Source: Mediterraneibacter catenae
GTDB taxonomy: Bacteria > Bacillota > Clostridia > Lachnospirales > Lachnospiraceae
Length of the DNA stretch: 64,000 nt
NCBI RefSeq assembly: GCF_008691045.1
Contig: NZ_VMSO01000006.1
Location: forward strand, 62,001 to 126,000
Direction of reading: 5' to 3'
Shown: piece by piece, positions 33,713-43,495 of the stretch
Numbering within the stretch: position 1 is the first letter of the stretch
Layout: every line of letters starts with the position of its first letter
Notes under the pieces: generated by a model
The model's database searches: none
The model's input: only the letters and a program-made list of their open reading frames with translations
Told to the model about the DNA's origin: nothing
Made by a program: the position numbers and the translations under genes

Positions 33713-35710
33713 TCAAAAAACAGTACAAGTGCAAATCACTGTCCTGATATCTCTCGAAGAAGCCCCGATCCGGATCTCCATCTTCCTGCGGCACGGCTCA
33801 GCATGGATTTCGACCCGTTTCTTCTCGCCCGGCATAAGAGAGATTTTCTCAAAACCTTTCAATTCCTGCACCGGCTCATCGTTCTTTCTGCCCACAGGTG
33901 CGAAATAGACCTGAACTGTCTCTTTTCCGGCCGTTTTTCCCGTATTTTCCACAGTACAGTAAATCGTTGTCTCCTCTTCTGACGCATCTGCAGCCGCTTC
34001 GGAATATTGGAATGTGGTATAAGACAGTCCGTGCCCGAAACAAAACTGCGGTTCTACATGGAAGCTGTCATTATAGCGGTATCCCACAAATACGCCCTCT
34101 TTGTAGCTCACTTTATCCCCGCCGGGGAATTCACCCAGAACATGGGCAGAGCAGTCTGTGTGCCTCCTATAGAATGTCTCCGGGAGCTTTCCGGACGGAT
34201 TAACTGCGCCGAAAAGCACCTCCGCAAGAGCCCTTCCGCCTTCAAGACCGGCATACCAGTTCCACACGACAGTGTCCGCCGAATCGATCCATTCTCCCAT
34301 TTCCACCGGACTTCCGCCCGTAAGGACGATCACTGTCTTCGGATTCGCATTCAGGAGCTCTTTAATCAGAATATCCTGCTCATAGGGGAGTTTCATATCC
34401 GCACGGTCATTTCCTTCGCTGTCATGTTCATGATTCAGCCCGCCATTTTCCAGACTGGTCTCCTGCCAGTTTACTTCCGTATCTGACGGCTGCTCGTCGC
34501 GGATATACCCTTTCGCAAAGCGTACTTCCGCATTTCCGCCGAGCAGCGCGCATATTCCCATAAGGGGAGTCGTTTCGTACAGCGCCTTTATCTCTGCGCT
34601 TCCTCCGCCGGCAGCGTGCATACAGTCTGCATTTTCCCCGATGACAAGCAGCTTCTTTACTTTATCCGGATCGAGGGGCAGACGGGCATTCTCATTTTTC
34701 AGCAGTACTATAGATTCCCTCGCCACTTCAAGAGCCTTTTCTCTGTGCTCCGGTGTATTGTAACTGCCCCGTTTTCTCTTCTCCCTATCCATCATATGGA
34801 GACGGAACATGAGCATCAGGATACGGACCACTTTCTCATCCAGCACAGTCTCACTGATCTCACCATTTTTAATTTTCTCTTTCAGCGGCCGCGCCATATA
34901 ATAATCATCAAAATCATCTGTCACGGACATTTCGATATCCTGCTGTGCTCCGGCGGCAAGCTCTGTATCATGTACTCCGCCCCAGTCTGATATCACCACG
35001 CCTTCATACTCCCATTCATCACGCAGGATCTCTTTCAGAAGATGTTCATTATAGTAACAGTGCTGTCCATTCAGTCTGTTATACGCCGCCATAATCGTGT
35101 ATGAACCGCCTTTTTCCACCGCGTCATGAAAAGCCGGCAAATATATCTCACGAAGAGCTTTCTCATCCACTTCCACATCTACCCACAGGCGCTCAGTCTC
35201 CTGGTTATTTGCAGCAAAATGTTTCACGCAGGCTGCAACGTCCCAGTTCTGCACACCCCGGATAAAGGGCGCTGCAAGCTCTTTTGTAAGATACGGGTCT
35301 TCGCTGAAATATTCAAAATTTCTCCCGCACAGGGGACTTCTCTTAATATTCACTCCGGGGCCGAGGATAACATCTTTCCCCCGTCCTCTCGTTTCCTCTC
35401 CAAGTACAGAGCCTGTTTCGTATGCAAGTTCTCTGTTCCATGTAGATGCAAGCGCGCTGTTGCAGGGCAGATATGTTACATAGTCTCTCGAAGTTCCCTC
35501 CGGGATCCATGACGCCGCATGGAATTCCTGCCGCACCCCCATCGGGCCGTCTGACATCTTCAGCGGCGGGATGCCCAGCCGCTCCACTCCCTTTGTCTGG
35601 AAAAGCTGCGCTCCATGCACCATGCCGATCTTCTCGTCAAGCGTGAGTTTGCGCATCAGCTCTTCAGCGCGCGTCCTTAATTTCCTGCTCTCGGATTCGT
35701 AGATTGCCAT
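33713..35710 (-). CDS. Glycoside hydrolase family 3 beta-glucosidase
   Basis: A 665-residue cytoplasmic GH3 enzyme with no signal peptide. The TIM barrel holds KHFAANNQ (163-170) and the nucleophile Asp242 in VVISDWGGVHD. The alpha/beta sandwich domain holds LLVIGENADCMHAAGGGSAEI, and a C-terminal FnIII-like domain follows. Family members release glucose, xylose or other sugars from the non-reducing end of oligosaccharides. It lies 30 bases downstream of the deleted GH31 gene, so the two formed a sugar-utilisation pair, perhaps for xyloglucan oligosaccharides. The GH3 gene shows no lesion. Confidence 0.94.
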   Translation of the reverse strand: MAIYESESRKLRTRAEELMRKLTLDEKIGMVHGAQLFQTKGVERLGIPPLKMSDGPMGVRQEFHAASWIPEGTSRDYVTYLPCNSALASTWNRELAYETGSVLGEETRGRGKDVILGPGVNIKRSPLCGRNFEYFSEDPYLTKELAAPFIRGVQNWDVAACVKHFAANNQETERLWVDVEVDEKALREIYLPAFHDAVEKGGSYTIMAAYNRLNGQHCYYNEHLLKEILRDEWEYEGVVISDWGGVHDTELAAGAQQDIEMSVTDDFDDYYMARPLKEKIKNGEISETVLDEKVVRILMLMFRLHMMDREKRKRGSYNTPEHREKALEVARESIVLLKNENARLPLDPDKVKKLLVIGENADCMHAAGGGSAEIKALYETTPLMGICALLGGNAEVRFAKGYIRDEQPSDTEVNWQETSLENGGLNHEHDSEGNDRADMKLPYEQDILIKELLNANPKTVIVLTGGSPVEMGEWIDSADTVVWNWYAGLEGGRALAEVLFGAVNPSGKLPETFYRRHTDCSAHVLGEFPGGDKVSYKEGVFVGYRYNDSFHVEPQFCFGHGLSYTTFQYSEAAADASEEETTIYCTVENTGKTAGKETVQVYFAPVGRKNDEPVQELKGFEKISLMPGEKKRVEIHAEPCRRKMEIRIGASSRDIRTVICTCTVF

Positions 35711-35739
35711 AGCTGTATTCCCTCATTTCTTTTCAAGAT

Positions 35740-36810
35740 TTACTGCTGTACTGTGCAGGTAAACGTGCCGTCTTTTTCGACTGTTATGACTGTGTCGTTT
35801 CCTTCTGTCTCAGCCTCTGCCCCCTGTACGCCTGTAAGGATGCAGTTTACGAACCGTACAGTACAGCCGGCCATACCCGCCGCGTTTCCGCGGATATCCG
35901 CACCTTCTCTGACGAGCTCAAGCAGGGCGGGCTCTTCACGGTTCTGGTACACACATATCTGCGCACAGTCTTTTAAAGCAAATACTTTCAGTTCCATATT
36001 GCCTGAGAATTTATAATCCGCGCGCTCTGCTTTTATGCCTGTGGGGATGATGCTGTTCTCTCTTGCCCAGAGCGGTACTGACAGATAATCATGCTTCTCC
36101 GTCCTCCAGCATCCGCCCTCTGCGGTCTCCCCTGTCAGATAGTTCGTCCACGTACCCTGCGGCAGATAATACTGAGCCTCTCCATCTTCATTAAATACCG
36201 GCGCCACGAGCAAGGAATCCCCGAGCATGTACTGGCGGTCCAGATAACGGCAGTTCAGGTCTTTTTCAAATTCAAGCACCATACTGCGCATCATGGGAAC
36301 CCCTGTCCGATATATGGATTGATCCAGACACAGATCTTGATCCCTTTCGCCTTGATCCTTGCGAGCATCCCCGCGGGATCCGGGAACACACGCTCATCCC
36401 ATATAAAGTCTGTCCAGTGGAACTCTCTCATCCAGCAGCAGTCAAAATGGAAGACACTTAAAGGAATCCCTCTCTGCTCCATCCCGTCAATAAAACTCAT
36501 GACTGTCTCCTCGTCGTAATCTGTCGTAAACGAAGTGGACAGCCACAGCCCGAACGTCCACTGCGCCGGGAGCGCCGGTTTCCCTGTCAGATCAGTATAA
36601 CGCATCAACACATCTTTCATGGACGGTCCGTCGATAAGGAAGTAGTCCAGATACTCGCCCTTTACACTGAACGCAGCCTTGGACACCTGCTCTGTAGCGA
36701 TCTCGAACTCCACTCTGTCCGGATGATTGACAAATACACCGTATCCGCTGCTGGAAAGATAGAATGGAATGCTCTTCACAGTTACGAGAAAATACAGAAA
36801 TGCCACATAC
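35740..36810 (-). pseudogene. GH31 alpha-xylosidase/alpha-glucosidase with deletions
   Basis: Two fragments of one family 31 enzyme. The upstream frame (36806 to 36291) starts at [20 protein letters not shown], so the N-terminal 190 or so residues are missing, and it ends at [13 protein letters not shown]. The downstream frame (36294 to 35740) starts at [26 protein letters not shown], the barrel end, and runs to the C terminus. Compared with family members such as YicI, about 220 residues between, including the catalytic aspartates, are gone, and the join is out of frame (GGGGTTCCCATGATG). The protein cannot be active. Confidence 0.87.
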
Positions 36811-36881
36811 TACATTCATGTTCAGAATCCGAATCATGTGGAAGTGATCATGGGATAAGACTGCCGCCAGGAAACAGATAT

Positions 36882-36936
36882 AGAAAAGAACGCCGCATAC
36901 GAGTAATCCACTTACCCATATGCGGCGTTCTTTTCT
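36882..36936. terminator. Long bidirectional terminator hairpin
   Basis: Perfect 18-base arms, AGAAAAGAACGCCGCATA (36882-36899) and TATGCGGCGTTCTTTTCT (36919-36936). It lies between the GH31 remnant and a possible small gene. Confidence 0.82.
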
Positions 36937-36947
36937 GTATTCGTTTC

Positions 36948-37100
36948 TTATCCTGCATTACGGCTGTTCCGTCGGTTTCTCACCGGCACTCTTACCAGAA
37001 TCGGCTCCGGGATCAGCCCTGGAACAAGTCCGTTGAGCACTTCCTTTATCTTCTTTCCAATACCACTGTTGATCAATCTATAGTAAACTTCTAATGACAT
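36948..37100 (-). CDS. Possible 50-residue basic peptide
   Basis: From the ATG at 37100, seven bases after AGGAGG, a 50-residue frame reads MSLEVYYRLINSGIGKKIKEV, then a Pro/Leu-rich middle and a basic, Arg/Asn-rich tail. A strong terminator hairpin follows about ten bases later, which supports a real transcript. I do not recognise the family. The rest of 37101-37284 is AT-rich and holds nothing I can identify. Confidence 0.45.
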   Translation of the reverse strand: MSLEVYYRLINSGIGKKIKEVLNGLVPGLIPEPILVRVPVRNRRNSRNAG

Positions 37101-37284
37101 ATCCATTCCTCCTGACATTTTGTCTGAAAACAATTCTTACATGCCTCTGCGGAACCTGCTTTATATTTCCGCTTTTATGTTACGATTGCATTTTACCAGA
37201 AGAAATCGCTTTTGTCAGTGACTTTATCACTTATTTTAGAATTGTTTATACTTCTTTAATTTTAGTGAATATTCTGTGTATTCC

Positions 37285-38070
37285 CTATTCTTTCTGCCGC
37301 TCATAGAGAAATCTCACATGATCGTACACTTCCGCGAAGTCGATCTCCAGATCCCCGTTCCATATCCCGACCGGAACCTTCGCATCAAAACCGTAGATTA
37401 TCGGGTACTCATCATGTGCAAAATCATATACGATGACTTTTTTCTTATCCGGATCGATCATCCAGTATTCCCGCACACCGGCGTTCAGATATTTATTCAG
37501 CTTGATGACCGAATCCTTCTTCTTCGTGGACTTTGACAGCACCTCGATGATAAAATCCGGAGCGCCATAAACACACCGGTCAATGACCTTATCCCTGTCA
37601 CACACGATAAGCACGTCCGGCTCCACCATCGTCCTGTCATCGCAGTCAAGCTGTACATCTATGGGGGCAATCATCGGCAGACATTTCCCGCCGTTATTTA
37701 ACACATGCTGAAGCATTTTGCTGTGTATAAAGCCACTGATAATCTGATGCGCAGATGTCGGGGACGTCATATCATAGATCACACCGTCGATCAGCTCCAT
37801 GCGGATATCGTCCGGATACTGATAATAATCTTCAAGCCTGTATTCCCCTTGCTTCTTTACATTATACGGTCTGGCTGACTCTCTCACAGCCATAGGCTGC
37901 TCCTCACCCAGCACACTCTCCAGCGCCATGATCGTGTCATATCTGGGCGTCAGCGTAATCCCGCCGAGCACTTTCTGCACGGTTCCAAGCGGCAGCCCTG
38001 ACAACTCCGCAATCTGCGCATACGAATATCCGAGTTCCCTTTTTCTCTCCTGCATTTCCTTAATCGTCAT
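37285..38070 (-). CDS. Uma2-family PD-(D/E)XK endonuclease with N-terminal HTH
   Basis: A 261-residue protein. The first 55 residues form a Cro/CI-like helix-turn-helix (YSYAQIAELSGLPLGTVQKVLGG). The rest is a Uma2 (DUF820) domain with ELIDGVIYDMTSPTSAHQIISG, VEPDVLIVCD, APDFIIEVLS and KLNKYLNAGVREYWMIDPDKK, which hold the Asp, Glu and Lys of the nuclease fold. The start is the ATG at 38070 with AAAGGAG; earlier open codons lack a site. Such proteins are frequent in Lachnospiraceae and cyanobacteria and their function is unknown. Confidence 0.9.
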   Translation of the reverse strand: MTIKEMQERKRELGYSYAQIAELSGLPLGTVQKVLGGITLTPRYDTIMALESVLGEEQPMAVRESARPYNVKKQGEYRLEDYYQYPDDIRMELIDGVIYDMTSPTSAHQIISGFIHSKMLQHVLNNGGKCLPMIAPIDVQLDCDDRTMVEPDVLIVCDRDKVIDRCVYGAPDFIIEVLSKSTKKKDSVIKLNKYLNAGVREYWMIDPDKKKVIVYDFAHDEYPIIYGFDAKVPVGIWNGDLEIDFAEVYDHVRFLYERQKE

Positions 38071-38193
38071 AGATACACAGCTCCTTTCCGCCCTGTACAT
38101 AAAACACAGTCCAATCCGACCTGCTCCCGGAAACATTCTTTTGTATATCCATATAATAACCTATATTTATCCAAAATTCAACCATTTCATATT

Positions 38194-39543
38194 CTACCTT
38201 CGATGTGTTATAAGCATCAAAAGGATACTTGATATGACAAGTGCTGCAAGCGAGGATACCGGGAACGCATACCAGACGCCTTCCATACCATACAGACCGC
38301 TCAGCACAGCGACTGCGGGCACAAAGCAAAGTACCTGTCCGCAGAGAGACAGAATCAACGACATGACCGGTTTCCCCGCCGCCTGAAAACAGGTCGTCTG
38401 CATACTTTGTATCCCACTAAACAACAGGGATGCGTTCACAATCCGAAGGATGTGCCCGCCTGTATGAACGACCGGCAATTCCGGGGTAAACAGCCACATA
38501 AATATTTCTGCCAGAAAGATAGTCAGCAGATACGCAGCTATTCCGTAAATCTCAGTCATAACAGATGCCGTACGCAACGCTTTTCTTACCCTGTCTTCTC
38601 TCCCGGCGCCTTTATTATATCCTATGACGGGCTGCAGCCCCTGGGCGATTCCCTGAACAGGAAAGAGGAAAAATACCACGATCCTGTTCACAATACCGTA
38701 AGAAGTGATTGCAAGATCTCCTCCGTATCTGCGCAGAAACTGATTGACGATGATCAGAGCTACGGACTGTCCACAAAGCTGCAGAAAAGACGGAATTCCG
38801 ATTGCAATCACCTCTCCTAACAGCCTGAAATCGGGTATAAAGTGGCTCAGTCTTATGCACAGCACACTCTTCCCCGAGAAATAAAAATAGTAAATACTCA
38901 TCGCCATGGATATCCCCTGCCCCGCCACGGTTCCGACTGCCGCTCCGACTACTCCCATCTGAAACCCGAAGATCAGTGTACAGTCAAGCATGATATTGGC
39001 TCCCATGGGAATCACCCAGATATACATGGCATACCGGCTGCTGCCTTCCGCCCGGATAATACTGGAGAAACCGGTGCTCGTCACCGCACCCAGCAGAATA
39101 ATCTTTGTGTATATCCTCGCATAGGGCATCAGCGTATCCGTCACTCCCATGAAATGAAGCAGTTCATCCAGCCAGAGAAGTCCGGCCGCCGTGATCAAAA
39201 GGGCGGCTGCATAAAAAAGACCGAATGTATTTGCCGCTGTTTTCGCTGCCTTTTCCTAGTCTTCCTCGCCCAGCGCGCGTGAAATGACCGATGCAGCTCC
39301 GCTTCCAAGTGTAGAGGATACTGCGGACAGGAAGATAAAGAGTGGAAATGATACTGCCACTCCTCCTACTGCATCTGTTCCGGCTCCACGGGATACAAAT
39401 ACTGTATCAAATATGTTATATAGATTATACGCCATTACTCCGATGACGGACGGACCAGACATTTTCCATAACAGCCTGCCCACTGGCGTCTCTTCCATCA
39501 GCTGGCGCTTATCAGCTTCATCCCTGCTCACATTCTGCCTCAT
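38194..39543 (-). pseudogene. MATE-family multidrug efflux transporter with an in-frame stop codon
   Basis: A 449-codon MATE transporter that would be full length except for one TAG codon at 39256-39258. The N-terminal part begins MRQNVSRDEADKRQLMEETPVG and ends RALGEED before the stop. In the same frame the sequence continues EKAAKTAANTFGLFYAAALLITAAG and goes on to the C terminus with the usual two six-helix bundles. A single substitution from CAG or AAG would explain it. Its ATG lies two bases after the stop of the kinase gene upstream. Without suppression only the first 95 residues are made. Confidence 0.87.
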
Positions 39544-39544
39544 A

Positions 39545-40549
39545 TTACCAATCTCCGAGTATTCGCAGACATTTGCGAAGCTGCCATTTTGCCCACATTC
39601 CCTGGAGCTTTCCGTACAAAAATCCATACCGGAACGTCTCCGCCGCCATGATCGTCAGTATGTACATCCGGTATAACTGATACTTTACTGCGTCCGTTTC
39701 CGTATATGCATTCCGCCCTGATACGCGCAGATATGCGTTCAGAAATGCCGTCTCTTTCCTGATGTCATCAGTAAAGACAAATGCTGTAGGAAAATCAGCG
39801 ATCGGATCTCCCCAGAATGCCCGCTCAAAGTCGAGAATGCCCTCGATCGTATAACTGTTTCCTGTTTTTTTCACAAAAATGTTACCCTCATGGCAGTCAT
39901 ATTCCACAAGTGACGGTTCTCTGACATCCTCCAAACTCCCGTCATGTCTCTGCAGCGCCGCCATAATCCTTGCGTAAGGAAGCTTTACCCGATGTTCCCG
40001 ACCATCGGCCAGAATCTGCCGGAACATATGAAAAAATGCTGCTTTCCATGTAGAATACTGCCGTCTCTCATCTTTTGTAAAATAGCCGAAATATTTTCCC
40101 TTTACGCCATGTATCTGATACAGATATCCCGCCAGTTCCTCCCGTATCCTGTCTGCATTTTCCTGCCCCATCTTCTTCATCACTTTTGAGAACGGCTCGC
40201 CCTTAAGCTCTGTCATGAAGAAATAATTGCTCTCAATATACCTCTTACTAAAATCATACGCCAGTACCTCCGGTACCGGCACGGTCGTCTGCTCACGGAT
40301 CATCCGGTAACACTCCACTTCCACCGGCATGATATCTCGCTCATAGGTCAGAAGCGTCGTGTCCGGGATCACTCCCACTTTCAGTATGACAGCATCCTTT
40401 TCATTTTTTCGCTCGATACGGTAGATTGCGTTGAACATACCGCCTGTCAGTTCCGTGATTTCCCCGGTCTCACATTCCCGACCAAAATGGATCCGGACAA
40501 GCTCCTTTATCTTATTTTCCGATAATCTGTTTTTCGTCTTGCTCTTCAT
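39545..40549 (-). CDS. Aminoglycoside phosphotransferase (APH) family kinase
   Basis: A 334-residue small-molecule kinase. The catalytic loop is VEYDCHEGNIFV (about 213-224), with Asp and Asn in the usual places, and the metal motif is GILDFERAFWGDPIADF (about 236-252). The N lobe has the glycine-rich LTGGMFNAIYRI. The substrate may be an aminoglycoside, choline or another hydroxyl compound; sequence alone does not show it. It lies directly upstream of the broken MATE gene with a one-base gap before its ATG, so they formed one operon, perhaps for drug tolerance. Confidence 0.9.
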   Translation of the reverse strand: MKSKTKNRLSENKIKELVRIHFGRECETGEITELTGGMFNAIYRIERKNEKDAVILKVGVIPDTTLLTYERDIMPVEVECYRMIREQTTVPVPEVLAYDFSKRYIESNYFFMTELKGEPFSKVMKKMGQENADRIREELAGYLYQIHGVKGKYFGYFTKDERRQYSTWKAAFFHMFRQILADGREHRVKLPYARIMAALQRHDGSLEDVREPSLVEYDCHEGNIFVKKTGNSYTIEGILDFERAFWGDPIADFPTAFVFTDDIRKETAFLNAYLRVSGRNAYTETDAVKYQLYRMYILTIMAAETFRYGFLYGKLQGMWAKWQLRKCLRILGDW

Positions 40550-40742
40550 CGTCCTCGCCTTTCATTACGTGCATATCCTCACTGACAGATCAGTCCTGCA
40601 TTTCTCTCATAATATTACATGAAAAATACTGCCAGTACACAGTTTTATGTATATTGACAGTATCATATTCTTTATCCGTCTTTCAATTTCCCGTGAGGAC
40701 AGAATCTTTTCCCGAAAGGACATCCTCTGCTGTCCGGAGTCA

Positions 40743-41550
40743 TTAACGCCCTTCCTGATACCGGTATATCTTTCTGTATTCCCCCGGAGACATTCCGTAA
40801 ACGCAATGAAATCTTTTATAAAGCCCGGACGTGCTGCTGTAGCCCGACTGTCTTGCAACTTCGTCCATAGTAAGATCCGTTTCCGCCAAAAGCTCCGCTG
40901 CTCTCTGCACACGCATATGCATGAGCATATCAGAGAAATTCCCACCTGTCTCCTCTGAAATCCGCCGTGCGAGATGCCGGCTGCTGTATCCCATCTGAAC
41001 TGCGAGTGCATCTATCGCGGCAGTGCAGATATTCCTCTGAATGTAATCAGTGACCGCATAAACCAGCCCGCTCCTTATGCTGTTCTTCTGATCTCAATTC
41101 TTCCAGAATCTGCCGCATCAACTGCCTTGGCAGGATCATCTTGAGGATAATGTCATCTTCCTCTGAGGGCAGCATGGCATGGATCTTCCCCGGTGTAAGA
41201 AGGCATATATCTCCCGCACTCATCTTAAAAGCAGTCTTCTCCCCCGGCAGGTACTGACCGGCGTTCCCCTGATATACATAGATCAATTCATAAAAATCAT
41301 GTGTATGATAATACGGAATCTGACATAATGTATGTTTCCTGATACTGACACCGGATGATACCCGCTCCGGAGTGTCCTTTACAGACAACCTGAGTATATC
41401 CCCCGGGCGGAAGGAACTGCCCCGCAGGATATCAATATAATGCTCCGGACAGTCCAGCTCTTCCCGGATCGCAGTCTCAAGCATGGTTGTCATCCTGTCC
41501 TTATCTTCTTTTTCCTGTCTTTCAAATTCATCTAATAGTTCAGTCCACAT
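40743..41550 (-). pseudogene. AraC-family regulator, frameshifted
   Basis: The N-terminal frame (41550 to 41047) holds the cupin sensor domain (HTHDFYELIYVYQGNAGQYLPGE) and ends after RAGLCGH. The DNA-binding domain continues in another frame as VYAVTDYIQRNICTAAIDALAVQMGYSSRHLARRI to 40743, with two helix-turn-helix motifs (EVARQSGYSSTSGLYKRF). One base too many (or two too few) near 41060-41065, in AAGGAGCGGG, breaks the gene. Joined, it would be about 268 residues, a normal length. It is upstream of the kinase and MATE genes on the same strand and may have controlled them. Confidence 0.82.
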
Positions 41551-41565
41551 ATCTTCTCAACTTTG

Positions 41566-41612
41566 GTAACAGTTCAGTCCGCAGGGATAGCGGGCTAAAC
41601 TGTTACTTTTTT
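41566..41612. repeat. Inverted repeat with T-run
   Basis: GTAACAGTTCAGTCCGC (41566-41582) and GCGGGCTAAACTGTTAC (41590-41606) pair at 15 of 17 positions and are followed by TTTTTT. It looks like a plus-strand terminator but no plus-strand gene precedes it. The left arm GTAACAGTTCAGTCC recurs exactly near 8420. The rest of 41551-41809 shows nothing else I can support. Confidence 0.6.
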
Positions 41613-41809
41613 CTGTATACGCTCTTGCCCCGTCTTACTTCTGGATTGTAGCACACCGAATATCTATTGTAAATTCGGTCTGTAATTTTCAGCGGTAATA
41701 TCAGGTTCATACTCTTTCAGAAGTTCTTCTCTTTTCGCTTCCTTCTTGAATTTCCCGCGCATCCTGTCTAAAATAGACCATGACTATACATTGCGCGGAG
41801 GTAATCATC

Positions 41810-42478
41810 TTGAAAACAATACTGATCGTAGACGATGACGTGTATATTGGCGATATGCTGGAAGAACTCCTCACGAAAGAAAACTACGCCGTAGGGCGTG
41901 CTTACTCCGGTACGGAAGCACTCATGTATCTGTCTTCCCGCCGCCCGGATCTCATACTACTTGATCTCATGCTCCCGGGGCTGAGTGGGGAAGAACTTCT
42001 TCCACTTATCAAAGGCATCCCTGTGATCGTCGTGAGCGCCAAAGCCGAAGTCTCCGATAAGGTCAGCCTGCTGCTCGGCGGAGCCGCGGATTATGTCACG
42101 AAGCCCTTTGATACTTCGGAGCTTCTGGCGCGCGTCACCGTACAGCTCAGGAAAAATGATGTTCCCGAATCATCTGATATCCTTTCTTACGACACAATAT
42201 GCCTGAATGCGGAAACGCGCGCCGTCACGGTCTCAGACACACCGGTCCGGCTGACACAGACAGAGTACGCCATACTGAAACTGCTCATGGCAAATCCCTC
42301 TCAGATCATCACGAAATCCGTAATGCTTGACAGGATCAGCGAGGATACTCCCGACTGCACGGAGAGTTCTCTGAAAGTCCATATCAGCAACCTGAGGAAA
42401 AAATTAAAAGCAGTCAACGGTAAAGATTATATTGAAGCAGTCTGGGGCATCGGCTTCAAGCTGAACGAAGAGCTGTGA
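41810..42478 (+). CDS. OmpR-family response regulator of an ABC transporter operon
   Basis: A 222-residue regulator. I place the start at the TTG at 41810, eight bases after GGAGG; an ATG 30 bases upstream has no ribosome site. The receiver has Asp8-10, phospho-acceptor Asp52 (LLDLMLPG), Ser in VVVSAK and Lys in VTKPFD. The winged helix covers about 125-220. It leads a plus-strand operon of regulator, ABC ATPase, ABC permease and kinase, a layout common in Lachnospiraceae for lantibiotic or bacitracin self-protection and resistance. Confidence 0.92.
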   Translation: MKTILIVDDDVYIGDMLEELLTKENYAVGRAYSGTEALMYLSSRRPDLILLDLMLPGLSGEELLPLIKGIPVIVVSAKAEVSDKVSLLLGGAADYVTKPFDTSELLARVTVQLRKNDVPESSDILSYDTICLNAETRAVTVSDTPVRLTQTEYAILKLLMANPSQIITKSVMLDRISEDTPDCTESSLKVHISNLRKKLKAVNGKDYIEAVWGIGFKLNEEL

Positions 42479-42577
42479 TCTCCGGCATAATAATCTTAAC
42501 TGTTTCTTTACTGTTTCCTTAACCGCTTTCTTAACTGCTATCCGATAGAATACTCAGTGTCAAAGGAGGTTGAACTT

Positions 42578-43495
42578 ATGGATTATATTCTTACAGCCCG
42601 GTCACTGGGTAAACGCTACAGAAATTTCAAGGCGCTTGACGATTTCTCTATCCACGTTCCAAAGGGCGCGATCTACGGATTCGTCGGAAAGAACGGCGCG
42701 GGCAAGACAACATTTATCCGTCTGATCTGCGGTCTGCAGGAGCCTACAGACGGGAGCTATATGATCTACGGGATCGAGAACACTGATCCCGGCATCAGCA
42801 GATGCCGACGAAGAATGGGTGCAGTCGTGGAAACACCATCTATCTATCTGGACATGACTGCCGAGGATAATCTCAAAGAACAGTATCGTATCATCGGACT
42901 TCCATCTTTCGACAGCATCCCCGGACTTCTCCGTCTCGTGGGTCTGGAAAACACGGGGAAAAAGAAAGCGAAACACTTCTCCCTCGGTATGAAGCAGAGA
43001 CTGGGAATCGCCATCGCTCTGGCAGGAAATCCTGATTTTCTCATCCTCGATGAGCCCGTCAACGGACTGGACCCTCAGGGAATCATCGAAGTGCGTGAAC
43101 TGATTTTGAAACTGAACCGTGAGAAAAGGATCACATTTCTTATTTCCAGTCATATCCTCGATGAGCTTTCCCGCCTCGCCACCCATTACGGCTTTATCGA
43201 CAGCGGGCACATGGTAAAGGAAATGAGCGCCGCTGAACTGGACGCAGCCTGCCGCAAATGCATCCGCGTACAGGTATCCGATATACAGGCTCTCACACGG
43301 GTACTCGATAAGATGGCTCTGGAATACAGCATCTGCTCTGACACAATGGCAGATATCTTCGCCAAAATCAATGTAACAGAGCTTGCCCTCGCGCTCGCAG
43401 AACAGGGATGCGATATCATTTCCCTGAATGAACGTGAAGAAAGCCTGGAGAGCTATTATGTCAATCTGATCGGAGGAGGGAATCATCATGAGTAG
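42578..43495 (+). CDS. ABC transporter ATP-binding protein, BcrA/lantibiotic type
   Basis: A 305-residue ATPase. The start is the ATG at 42578 behind AAAGGAGG. Walker A is GKNGAGKTT, the signature is FSLGMKQRLGIA, Walker B is LILDEPVNGLDP and the H-loop is ISSHIL. The C-terminal extension (from about 220) is typical of BcrA-like ATPases in peptide-antibiotic exporters. It overlaps the permease gene by eight bases. Together with that permease it probably removes an antimicrobial peptide from the membrane. Confidence 0.93.
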   Translation: MDYILTARSLGKRYRNFKALDDFSIHVPKGAIYGFVGKNGAGKTTFIRLICGLQEPTDGSYMIYGIENTDPGISRCRRRMGAVVETPSIYLDMTAEDNLKEQYRIIGLPSFDSIPGLLRLVGLENTGKKKAKHFSLGMKQRLGIAIALAGNPDFLILDEPVNGLDPQGIIEVRELILKLNREKRITFLISSHILDELSRLATHYGFIDSGHMVKEMSAAELDAACRKCIRVQVSDIQALTRVLDKMALEYSICSDTMADIFAKINVTELALALAEQGCDIISLNEREESLESYYVNLIGGGNHHE

